This document shows, piece by piece, positions 16,684 through 24,279 of a stretch of 64,000 nucleotides of DNA. The DNA lies in NCBI RefSeq assembly GCF_032594915.1, contig NZ_CP118733.1, forward strand, positions 1,860,001-1,924,000, written 5' to 3'. Made by a program: the position numbers and the translations under genes. Positions within the stretch are counted from its first letter, which is position 1. Every line of letters begins with the position of its first letter. The stretch comes from Streptococcus sp. 29896 (GTDB lineage Bacteria; Bacillota; Bacilli; Lactobacillales; Streptococcaceae). Below the pieces are notes generated by a model, which saw only the letters and a list, made by a program, of their open reading frames with translations, was not told the origin of the DNA and did not search any database.

Positions 16684-17801
16684 ATAAAATCTCCAATATT
16701 TTTAAATGTGTTGCCGATATCAGAAAACGTCTTATCCAAACCTTGTCCAAAATCTTGAGCAACACTTCTCATACCCATAAAATCAGAATTATATAGCCAT
16801 GATGATATTGCCCAAGCTGCTACACCAATAGCGGCCCAGCCCACTGGTGTTGCACTAGCAATCAAACCTATAGAATAAAGACCTAAGGTAATTCCTTGTC
16901 CAACCACTACCGATGTAACAGTCGTCATAACTGAACTTGCAATTGCCTGTCCAGGGCTATCTCCTTGCACCATACCGATCACTGAACCAATAGTTGCCCC
17001 AAAGACTGTTGATCCTATTGCATCACCGACAGTATTAATTGCACCTGTATAACTAACGCGAATTGCATCATTAGCCGAACGGGCAATCGGTCCTGCTGCA
17101 TCATCAAAAATTGTCCCTAGTGAGTAACCTATTTTTGACGCCAATCCATTCTCCTTAGTAAGCAAGTAAGATAATCCACCTAAACTTACATCAGTTACTG
17201 CCCCATGAGTCGCATCCTCGATTTTTTCCGCGACTGTCATTTGATTTTCTTTTTGTTTTTCAAACCGAATTATTGCATCTTGCAGATATTCCGGGATTTT
17301 TGCTTGTGGATATTTTTCAAGGTATTTTTCAACCGCTTGAATATCTTCATCTGTTAGACTAAATCCTTTTTGAGCTTTTTCAAAAATCGATTGGAATTTT
17401 GCATTAACTAATTCATAATCCGCCTCCCTCTCCTCCAGCTTCCTGAAATCTGCAGGACTAGAAGTATCTCTCATCCGCTTCACACGGTCGTTCCACTTCT
17501 GATTGACCTCTGAAACCCACATTGGACTTAGACCGCTTGGAAAACTTCCTGAAAAGTTACTCATGTCACTGCCGACTTGGGCAATCCCTTGACTAAGCTG
17601 TGTTTCTAGGTCTCCTATACCCGAAAAGAAACCGCTCGACCGCCCATCAAAGGCATACAAGGCTTGAAGTTGGCGTCGAACCTTGTTCTTACGGTCTATA
17701 ACCTGGTTGAGCTGACGCATCATGGAATGGGCATGCCACTCATAATCGGGATAGTCACGAGCCATCTCCAAAGCTCGATCAATCGACCGATCCAGACGCA
17801 T
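16671..17801 (-). CDS. 5'-truncated LXG effector with membrane-active C-terminus (orphan cassette)
   Basis: 376 residues from the first usable ATG. Coding homology to the full LXG gene at 20744 continues back to about 17865, where it stops abruptly at leader element B. The first 115 or so residues of the LXG domain are missing. Residues 1-125 are nearly identical to the intact neighbour. A linker follows (LTDEDIQAVEKYLEKYP..IPEYLQDAI), then a C-terminal half rich in Gly/Ala/Ser hydrophobic helices (GSTVFGATIGSVIGMV; GLYSIGLIASATPVGWAAIGVAAW). This suggests a pore-forming or depolarising toxin of the TspA type, which fits the DUF443-like partner. Without the LXG N-terminus it is probably not secreted. 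Confidence 0.75.
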   Translation of the reverse strand: MRLDRSIDRALEMARDYPDYEWHAHSMMRQLNQVIDRKNKVRRQLQALYAFDGRSSGFFSGIGDLETQLSQGIAQVGSDMSNFSGSFPSGLSPMWVSEVNQKWNDRVKRMRDTSSPADFRKLEEREADYELVNAKFQSIFEKAQKGFSLTDEDIQAVEKYLEKYPQAKIPEYLQDAIIRFEKQKENQMTVAEKIEDATHGAVTDVSLGGLSYLLTKENGLASKIGYSLGTIFDDAAGPIARSANDAIRVSYTGAINTVGDAIGSTVFGATIGSVIGMVQGDSPGQAIASSVMTTVTSVVVGQGITLGLYSIGLIASATPVGWAAIGVAAWAISSWLYNSDFMGMRSVAQDFGQGLDKTFSDIGNTFKNIGDFIWGN

Positions 17802-17865
17802 GCCAACCGACTCTAAACGAGCTAACTCTGCTTCTAATACATTCGAACCGAGACTTTTTCCTTCC
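17420..17865. repeat. LXG-core homology block (partner 20030-20467)
   Basis: About 440 bp in which the truncated LXG gene and the intact LXG gene are almost identical. The left edge coincides with the switch from shared LXG core to unique toxin domain (after KLEEREAD). The right edge is the cassette boundary. It offers a crossover site for swapping toxin ends. Confidence 0.8.
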
Positions 17866-18035
17866 TTGCTTTATCACATGAAAAATAGCAGAGCTACTCA
17901 TATTGATTCAAACCAGAGAAAAAGCATAGCTATTCAAACTCACTTTACACCACCAACTCCGCTTTAAACCAATTCTAACCTAGCTTCTTATTGTGTCAAT
18001 GAAGAATATTTCTATCTTTCCATTATACCCAAAAA
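17866..18035 (-). repeat. Cassette leader element, copy B
   Basis: Shares the GAGTAGCTCTGCTATTTT block (next to the truncated LXG gene), the TTTAAAGCGGAG block and the GAAGAATATTTC...TATAAT block with copies A and C, in the same order and spacing range. No ORF is supported inside it. Confidence 0.75.
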
Positions 18036-18060
18036 TCCAGACAAGGTAATCTTGTCTAGA
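18036..18060 (-). terminator. T7SS-island hairpin H4
   Basis: TCCAGACAAG...CTTGTCTAGA stem with one mismatch, followed by five Ts on the minus strand. It lies downstream of the DUF4176 gene at 18138. Confidence 0.7.
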
Positions 18061-18137
18061 TAGAAAATAGCTTGTTAATGACTCCTGTATTATCAAAATT
18101 CACCTCAGTTTCATCAACTAAAACGCAACGTTTGAAG

Positions 18138-18443
18138 TCACTGTAAGGTATCCTCCACTTTGAAACGGGGAATTGTTACAGAAGAAATTTTTTCTTCGAA
18201 AATTTCCTGAGCTGCTTCCTCAGCCTCATCGCTAAATCCTTCAAAAATCACTTCTGAAATATCTTCGTGATTGAAAAAGTAAGATTCTTCCTGATTTTGT
18301 CCTGTTGGATAAAGACAGGCACTATACTCGAAGTAGCCCAACTCTCCTTGATTCTTATATAACGGATATCGACTGATAATCATTAGTTTTGCATCTCCTT
18401 CCGCTAATCGGACAATGCTACCAAGTGGTAATAGTTTAATCAT
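18138..18443 (-). CDS. DUF4176 protein of T7SS module (Lap3-like)
   Basis: 101 residues, soluble, beginning MIKLLPLGSIVRLAEGDAKL; the LPLGSIV..G..LMIISR pattern is that of DUF4176 proteins, which recur in T7SS effector loci. RBS AGGAG precedes the ATG. A paralogue with the same core, down to the phrase FFNHEDI, closes the previous LXG module (21030-21350). The position after toxin and immunity genes suggests an accessory or chaperone role for LXG export; the exact role is not evident from sequence. Confidence 0.75.
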   Translation of the reverse strand: MIKLLPLGSIVRLAEGDAKLMIISRYPLYKNQGELGYFEYSACLYPTGQNQEESYFFNHEDISEVIFEGFSDEAEEAAQEIFEEKISSVTIPRFKVEDTLQ

Positions 18444-18487
18444 ATAGTTACTCCTTACATATAATTGTTATGATATTCATTTCAGAA

Positions 18488-19183
18488 TTACTGAATTTCT
18501 TTCCTATCTGGATATTTTCGAATATAGGCTGCCGAAAAGAGACCGCCCATAATAGCTGCTGGTGTAACCGCAGTCAACATAACAGCAAGGATTAGCCCCA
18601 CTATGTTCAAGTATGAGGCATTCCCCTCAAAAAACATCCTACTTGCCATCACACCCGAAAATATGATTGGCACACTAACAGCACCTTTTGAAGCCTTCCC
18701 ATTATTAAAATAATTATTCAGTTTATAAACAGATTCATTCTTATGGTAAAAATAAAAGAAAACAAGGGATAGGACAAAAAGTACTGTTAACGAAAAAATA
18801 AATATCCAAAAACTTTCGGTTATAAAATTATCCGTTTTATGTCCATCTTTCGAAGAAAACAAAAGAAAACCTATAAAATCTATCCAAATAAGCATTATTA
18901 TAGATTCGATAGATATGAGTATGTAGGTCAAAAATGAATGCTCCAAAATAAACTTTTTAAAGTAGGACAAAATGATACAAAACATAGTGAAGATGCTTAG
19001 TATCGAGAAGAAAATAGCTAGTATATCTGAATATTCTCCGAGCCAATTATTTTTCCCAATTAACGCGAAACCAACAACAAAAGGTAAATTTACCCAACCT
19101 AACAAGCCAAGAAAACCAACCGTTGTGCCATATTTTTCAAGAGGGGTAAGCTCCTTCGTAAATTTTTTATTTTTCTTTGCCAT
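18488..19183 (-). CDS. Polytopic membrane protein, predicted immunity for LXG toxin 2
   Basis: 231 residues from the ATG at 19183, chosen for its AGGAGATA ribosome site and 17-base overlap with the end of the LXG gene. A basic N-terminus is followed by about six membrane helices. No soluble domain is evident and I do not recognise a family. Coupling to a toxin with a glycine-zipper C-terminus makes it the natural candidate for protecting the producer membrane. It is followed after 44 bases by the DUF4176 gene. Confidence 0.7.
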   Translation of the reverse strand: MAKKNKKFTKELTPLEKYGTTVGFLGLLGWVNLPFVVGFALIGKNNWLGEYSDILAIFFSILSIFTMFCIILSYFKKFILEHSFLTYILISIESIIMLIWIDFIGFLLFSSKDGHKTDNFITESFWIFIFSLTVLFVLSLVFFYFYHKNESVYKLNNYFNNGKASKGAVSVPIIFSGVMASRMFFEGNASYLNIVGLILAVMLTAVTPAAIMGGLFSAAYIRKYPDRKEIQ

Positions 19184-20744
19184 TATCTCCTCCAAACAAG
19201 TCTGTTAAGGCATTTTTAGCCATATCTGATAAAGATTCATCTTCATTCACCTTCAAATTATCTATAGCCGCACCAATACCTATACCAATCGCAACCCCAA
19301 TAGCCGTACCGGCTCCCGGGATAGGAATAAATGTACCAAAAAATCCTCCAACTGCTGCACCAACAGCTGTTGCTCCAGTACCAGTAACCAAATCAACACC
19401 TTGGTCAATGGCAAAATTTCGAATTTTTTCACCTGTGGAAGACGTTGTATCGTCAATGAAGTTTTCTTGGATATTGCTACCAACTTCCACAACAGTTCCA
19501 ATCATCCCAAATGCTTTGACAGTCTTCCCTACCTTTCCTAGACTTGAAATATTGTTTGCGCGCCAATCAAAATCATCCCAAAATTCCAAGCCAGATTTAA
19601 ATCCACTTTTTGCAGCATCAATGGCAGTCGTAATGTTCCTAGCTTTACCAACTTGAGTGATATCAACATCTAAATCATGACCAACATTTCTTCTATATTC
19701 TCCACTTGCTGTTTTCGAATTTGTTTTAGAACTGCGTCCTCTAGCGACATTATTACGGTTTGCATTATAAACGTGACCAGTTTTCTGATTGTAAAGCATC
19801 TTGTTGCCAACTTTTACGTTACCGGCACTATCAACGGTAATTTTTTTACCATCTAAGAACTTAATTTCACCTTCTTGAGTTATCCGACTCCCAAAGGTTG
19901 CCAATATACCAGTAGCAATTTTATAACCTCCAGGTGGCTCTCCTTTAATAATCCATTTAATCACTGCTTCATATGGAATTCCAGCATCCTCTGCAACCCC
20001 ATAAATATCAGCATTCAGATCCGAGGCATCCGCTTCCCTCTCCTCCAACTTCCTGAAATCCGCAGGGCTGGAAGTATCCCTCATCCGCTTCACACGGTCG
20101 TTCCACTTCTGATTGACCGCTGAAACCCATACTGGACTTAGACCGCTTGGAAAACTTCCTGAAAAGTTACTCATGTCACTGCCGACTTGGGCAATCCCTT
20201 GACTAAGCTGTGTTTCTAAGTCACCTATACCCGAAAAGAAACCACTCGACCGCCCATCAAAAGACCGCAAGGCTTGAAGCTGGCGACGAACCTTGTTCTT
20301 ACGGTCTATAACCTGGTTGAGCTGACGCATCATGGAATGGGCATGCCACTCATAATCGGGATAGTCACGAGCCATCTCCAAAGCTCGATCAATCGACCAA
20401 TCCAGACGCATGCCAACCGACTCTAAACGAGCTAACTCTGCTTCCAATACATCCGAATCAAGACTTTTCCCTTCCAGGTATTCGGTAGCACGATAATCGG
20501 AAGGGAGGCGCTTAACCGCCTCGCTCAAAGATTCCTCGTAGAGAATCGCTGCTTTAAGCAGAGGCAAAAGAGTGCTCGCCGCATAGTCTTTGGCATTGTC
20601 ATAAGCCTGACCAGATAGACCCTCTGCTCCTATAAAAGAGCCCAGAGCCTGCATAGCCGACTCATACGCTCCCATCCGAGAAGCCGATACTCGACCGATG
20701 GAAGTCGCCTGATTATCCGAGCTAGGTAGATTCATCTTAACCAT
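19167..20744 (-). CDS. LXG-domain T7SS effector 2 (intact, glycine-zipper toxin)
   Basis: 525 residues, full length. An N-terminal LXG targeting domain (residues 1 to about 205, starting MVKMNLPSSDNQA) is rich in helices and ends with the conserved W..VNQKWNDRVKRM..DFRKLEEREAD. A beta-rich linker follows (residues about 275-330). The C-terminus has glycine-zipper membrane segments (TGATAVGAAVGGFFGTF and GAGTAIGVAIGIGIGAAID), typical of T7SS toxins that permeabilise membranes (TelE, TspA). Exported through EssC and aimed at rival bacteria, by family inference. RBS AAGGAGAAACCGA precedes the ATG; this motif is duplicated upstream. Its LXG core is the intact counterpart of the truncated gene at 16671. 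Confidence 0.88.
   Translation of the reverse strand: MVKMNLPSSDNQATSIGRVSASRMGAYESAMQALGSFIGAEGLSGQAYDNAKDYAASTLLPLLKAAILYEESLSEAVKRLPSDYRATEYLEGKSLDSDVLEAELARLESVGMRLDWSIDRALEMARDYPDYEWHAHSMMRQLNQVIDRKNKVRRQLQALRSFDGRSSGFFSGIGDLETQLSQGIAQVGSDMSNFSGSFPSGLSPVWVSAVNQKWNDRVKRMRDTSSPADFRKLEEREADASDLNADIYGVAEDAGIPYEAVIKWIIKGEPPGGYKIATGILATFGSRITQEGEIKFLDGKKITVDSAGNVKVGNKMLYNQKTGHVYNANRNNVARGRSSKTNSKTASGEYRRNVGHDLDVDITQVGKARNITTAIDAAKSGFKSGLEFWDDFDWRANNISSLGKVGKTVKAFGMIGTVVEVGSNIQENFIDDTTSSTGEKIRNFAIDQGVDLVTGTGATAVGAAVGGFFGTFIPIPGAGTAIGVAIGIGIGAAIDNLKVNEDESLSDMAKNALTDLFGGDNGKEK
20030..20467. repeat. LXG-core homology block (partner 17420-17865)
   Basis: Intact-gene copy of the shared LXG core. 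Differences are scattered single substitutions, many of them synonymous. Confidence 0.8.
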
Positions 20745-20880
20745 TCGGTTTCTCCTTTACTTTTTCTTCACTGACTCTTGATTGACTGTAGTAATTCTGT
20801 TTCTCCTTTTTATCGAACCAGTAAATGAAGAATCTTCTTATCCATCAAGGAAGAACAATACTCTTACATTATGCCAAAAA

Positions 20881-20905
20881 TCCAGACAAGGTAATCTTGT
20901 CTGGA
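20881..20905 (-). terminator. T7SS-island hairpin H5
   Basis: Perfect 10-bp stem TCCAGACAAG/CTTGTCTGGA with a 5-base loop and a T-run on the minus strand. It sits about 125 bases past the stop of the previous module (21030) and upstream of LXG toxin 2. Confidence 0.75.
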
Positions 20906-21029
20906 TAGAAATTGCTTTGGAAGACTATATTCTATAACTTTTGATCATATATACTTATTATAACTAATTGTATTTCAAAATTTTCAAATATCAATTTAAG
21001 CACAGATGAAATAAAGAATAATACTTGAA

Positions 21030-21350
21030 TCAGTCTAAAATACTATCTAAACTTAATTTTTTATACCCAGACTCTCTAACCAAGTCATAATACTGGTCAG
21101 AAAATACTTGTTCGTGTGAATTAACATAACCGAAATAAATAACATTTGCAATATCTTCATGATTAAAGAAAAGATATTCACCATCATTTCCCATTCCTTC
21201 CGGATAAGGGACTGCAGCGTAATCAAAATATCCGATTTCTCCATTATCATCATATAGAGATGCGCGGCTGACAATCATTAACGGAAACTCACCCATTTGA
21301 GTAAGTACTATTGTACCGATTGGTAAGATATGTTCTGGTTTGTTCATCAT
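21030..21350 (-). CDS. DUF4176 protein of LXG module 1 (Lap3-like)
   Basis: 106 residues, paralogous to 18138-18443. It shares the LPIGTIV..G..PLMIVSR opening and the Y..YLFFNHEDIA..IYFGY core. The start at 21350 touches the stop of the membrane immunity gene and is preceded by GAGGAATA, so it is the last gene of this operon. Predicted cytosolic accessory of LXG secretion. Confidence 0.75.
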   Translation of the reverse strand: MMNKPEHILPIGTIVLTQMGEFPLMIVSRASLYDDNGEIGYFDYAAVPYPEGMGNDGEYLFFNHEDIANVIYFGYVNSHEQVFSDQYYDLVRESGYKKLSLDSILD

Positions 21351-22018
21351 TATTCCTCTTTCGTTTTTCTAATAAGTTTTAAATAAATAATATGCTTAAT
21401 AATAAGATTCCATAGAACGTTAGGTAGCAACGAAACAAAAACACTCGTCACTAAAAGTGTCACAATGGGACCATAATTTGTGTCTGAAAAATTCTCAGGA
21501 TTTAGGTAAACATAGTAAGATAGAGGGATACATAGTAAGACACTAAAAGAAGCTAAATATGTGGTTACATAGGGAGGGATTTTTCTTCCTGAAATATTTT
21601 TCTTTATTGAAAAGTCAAACATTTTTTCAAAGTATTCATGTTGATTCTTTAAACTTGGTTCTACTTGAACAATAGGGTCTCGTCTTCTTATAGCAAGCAT
21701 CAAAGTTTCAAATGCTAAAAATAAAACAATACCTAAAATTATTGGTGCGTACTTATCTACATCTTTGTATAAAATTTTTGTCCCCTGAAATAGATTTCTG
21801 CTAAAGAATAGCAAACCTGCCACCAGTATTGGAGAAAGTATAGAAGATAGTACCAATAGTCTGAATGTCAGCTCTTGTTGTTTACTAATTGAGCCTTCAG
21901 CAGCTTTCCGCCATCTAACTTTACCAGTCCACAAATCATATTCAGCGGAGTATCCATCTCCACTCAATCCAGTTCCCATACCATTATCAACAGGGAATAA
22001 CAAAGTTCTTAAGATCAT
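21350..22018 (-). CDS. Membrane protein, predicted immunity for LXG toxin 1
   Basis: About 222 residues if started at the ATG overlapping the toxin stop (TAATG at 22018); a start six codons earlier at 22036 is possible and lies closer to AGAGGATGGAG. A short soluble N-terminus (GDGYSAEYDLWTGKVRWRK) precedes four membrane helices in two pairs. The layout of soluble YDLWTGK-type start then helices is reminiscent of the DUF443 protein at 16078, but the similarity is weak. Linkage to a glycine-zipper toxin supports immunity. Confidence 0.7.
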   Translation of the reverse strand: MILRTLLFPVDNGMGTGLSGDGYSAEYDLWTGKVRWRKAAEGSISKQQELTFRLLVLSSILSPILVAGLLFFSRNLFQGTKILYKDVDKYAPIILGIVLFLAFETLMLAIRRRDPIVQVEPSLKNQHEYFEKMFDFSIKKNISGRKIPPYVTTYLASFSVLLCIPLSYYVYLNPENFSDTNYGPIVTLLVTSVFVSLLPNVLWNLIIKHIIYLKLIRKTKEE

Positions 22019-23559
22019 TACCATGGCCAGCTCCATCCTCTTTTTTTAGGTGACACATTTCTATCCATATTATCATTTACCATACTACCAATCCAACTCC
22101 CTGCTATACCACCAAGGATTCCTCCAGCAACTGAACCAATAGCCGCTCCAACTCCCGGAATTGGAATCAACACTTGTCCGATAGCTGCACCTGCTACTCT
22201 GCCAGCTACACTACCTACAGCAGATGTGGTACCTTCAATTACTACTTTCCGTGTTGTTAAAGATATGCTTTGCTCGTCGCTATAACCTTCGTTCTTATAC
22301 TTATCAAATGATTGTTTTGCACTAATAGCCGTTCCCAACCACCCTGCAACCTTTAATCCTTTAGATGCAATATTCAGTGTCTTACCAGTAACTTCCCCTA
22401 TCTTTCCAAATTGATTCAGACTTTTACTGATATTAGTTTCTCTCATCATATTCAAATCTCTATTTAAGCGACCATGCTCAAACGATGGAAATTTTGATGT
22501 GATCTTTTTTAGAGTCTTACTTTTTTTCAAAAATTTCCCCACACCTTTTATATCCTCAATGCGAGCCCCACTTTTAGAAAACGTCCTTGCTTCAAACACT
22601 TCACTTGTCCATTTATTTTTATGCTTATTCCAATATCTTACAGATGCAGAAACAAACAGGCCGTTTTTCGCAAATTCGACAGCATTCTCTATTGTATTAA
22701 TAGCCTCTTTATTTTGATCAGAAAAAATTACATTTGAGACTATTTCATTCTCAGATTTAGACACCTTTTGGTTGGCTAGATACCCCTGTACGTAATCTGG
22801 CAACTCTACCCCAGGAAAACGATTCTGATAAGATTCAATTATCTTGAGATCTTCTTCAGTTAATGATGAACCATTTTTCAATTTCTTCTCAACCGCTGAA
22901 AATTCAGTAATTACCTCCTCCCTCTTCTCCCACTGACTATTCACAGTCTTAGCCCATGAGAGGTTGGACTTGTTATAACTTGGAAATCCCTGACTTGCGG
23001 AAAACCCACTAAAGTTAACACTGACTTGATTCAATCCGCTCATCAAGGCCACTTCAAGACTACCAATATCACTAAAGGTATGAGCAGAGACCGCATTAAA
23101 TCGATGGAGCCTATCTAACTTCGTTTGAAGTTTGGTGATACGGCGACGAATATTCCCCATTAGTATAGAGTACTCTGCTGCCATCGGAGACAACTCTCGA
23201 AGCAAAATATCGTAGGTCCGTCTTGCAGCTCGATAGCTAGCTTCTAATTGTTGGATCTGTCGTTCTAAATTATCACTATCAAGGCTCTCACCTTTACAAA
23301 TAGAGCTATACTGACGCTGTAATTGAGAGGTATTCTCACTGACACTCTCTGAATAAAGTATCATAGCCTGAACCAAGGGAATCAAGACTTGACTGGCATA
23401 ACTCTTGGCACTTGTATAGGCCGCACCTTCCAAGCCCGACTCAACCAAAAACCTCTCTAAAGCGCCGATTGCCCCCTGTAAGGTGGAGATGCGCGCACTA
23501 ACGATAGAGGAGCTAGAGGAAGCCTGACTTGCCAGACTACCTACTTCAACCTTAACCAT
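22018..23559 (-). CDS. LXG-domain T7SS effector 1 (glycine-zipper toxin)
   Basis: 513 residues, intact. An N-terminal LXG helical domain (MVKVEVGSLASQ.. to about residue 215) is followed by the linker LTEEDLKIIESYQNRFP..LPDYVQGYL, also found in the truncated toxin at 16671. A basic middle region follows (GRLNRDLNMMRETNISKSLNQFGKIG), then a glycine-zipper stretch at about residues 440-500 (GSVAGRVAGAAIGQVL, GVGAAIGSVAGGILGGIAGSWIG). Predicted to insert into target membranes. Its start overlaps the Lap2-like gene by 8 bases. It is the third gene after essC copy 2, so this toxin belongs to the EssC tail-2 module. Confidence 0.88.
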   Translation of the reverse strand: MVKVEVGSLASQASSSSSIVSARISTLQGAIGALERFLVESGLEGAAYTSAKSYASQVLIPLVQAMILYSESVSENTSQLQRQYSSICKGESLDSDNLERQIQQLEASYRAARRTYDILLRELSPMAAEYSILMGNIRRRITKLQTKLDRLHRFNAVSAHTFSDIGSLEVALMSGLNQVSVNFSGFSASQGFPSYNKSNLSWAKTVNSQWEKREEVITEFSAVEKKLKNGSSLTEEDLKIIESYQNRFPGVELPDYVQGYLANQKVSKSENEIVSNVIFSDQNKEAINTIENAVEFAKNGLFVSASVRYWNKHKNKWTSEVFEARTFSKSGARIEDIKGVGKFLKKSKTLKKITSKFPSFEHGRLNRDLNMMRETNISKSLNQFGKIGEVTGKTLNIASKGLKVAGWLGTAISAKQSFDKYKNEGYSDEQSISLTTRKVVIEGTTSAVGSVAGRVAGAAIGQVLIPIPGVGAAIGSVAGGILGGIAGSWIGSMVNDNMDRNVSPKKRGWSWPW

Positions 23560-23938
23560 GACTAATCTCCTTTCTGCTATCTTCTTCTAGTCGAATTTCT
23601 TCACGAATGCAAGCAACTCGTGTTTCATCTAAGTCCGATAAGAGACGATTCTCTTCCTGTTTCAAGAATGAACGCTGTTCATCCATCTCACCCTGGAATT
23701 TAGAAAGACTAATGCGCACATCATCTATCAATTCGTTAGTCTCCTTACTATCAGTAGGGGAAGAAGCAAGATCCAAGGTTTCCCTCAAATAATACATGAC
23801 TTCCCCCATTGATTCCGTTACTTCTTCTTCAAATTGTTCCTGTTTTTTTCGCACTTCGTCTAGTTGTTCAATATCCCTCTCCAACTTTTTTTGTCTTTCA
23901 AGCAACAGTTGAACTTTCTCTTCTTGTTTTTCCACCAT
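23552..23938 (-). CDS. LXG-associated coiled-coil protein (Lap2/DUF3958-like)
   Basis: 128 residues, highly charged and coiled-coil throughout (LERDIEQLDEVRKKQEQFEEEV, later SFLKQEENRLLSDLDETR). Size, charge and position between the Lap1-like gene and the LXG gene fit Lap2 (DUF3958), which pairs with Lap1 to form a targeting complex with the LXG domain. Its stop overlaps the LXG start. Assigned from context and composition. Confidence 0.72.
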   Translation of the reverse strand: MVEKQEEKVQLLLERQKKLERDIEQLDEVRKKQEQFEEEVTESMGEVMYYLRETLDLASSPTDSKETNELIDDVRISLSKFQGEMDEQRSFLKQEENRLLSDLDETRVACIREEIRLEEDSRKEISHG

Positions 23939-23949
23939 ATCCTAGCACC

Positions 23950-24279
23950 TTAATCCGTCAGTAAGCGACGTCCACCACCTGAATAAGCCCCTTGACCACC
24001 ACCTGAAGGAACCAACTGATCCAAGGAACGACTAATGGATTGATCAACCGCCTCAAATTCGGCAGCCATGGATTGGACTAAAGAGACAAACTCAACCAAC
24101 TTATGAGAAACCTGAGTACTATAGTCCTTTTCGCGCGAAATATGAGTCGAAGCATCATTATTACCATTGTAGCTAGAAACTCCATCTTTTGTTGCCATGC
24201 CAATACCAGATATATTCGATGCACTTGTGGCTATTCCTGTCGCTACTTGTGAAGCAATTTGGCTATTACTCTGAATCAT
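23950..24279 (-). CDS. LXG-associated WXG100-like protein (Lap1/DUF3130-like)
   Basis: 109 residues. A disordered Ser/Thr-rich start is followed by two helices (VSHKLVEFVSLVQSMAAEFEAVDQSISRSL) and a Gly-rich tail. This is the layout of the TIGR04197/DUF3130 family, which forms a heteromer with Lap2 and the LXG domain for EssC recognition. The ATG overlaps the stop of essC copy 2 by 4 bases, tying the module to that EssC tail. Confidence 0.72.
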   Translation of the reverse strand: MIQSNSQIASQVATGIATSASNISGIGMATKDGVSSYNGNNDASTHISREKDYSTQVSHKLVEFVSLVQSMAAEFEAVDQSISRSLDQLVPSGGGQGAYSGGGRRLLTD

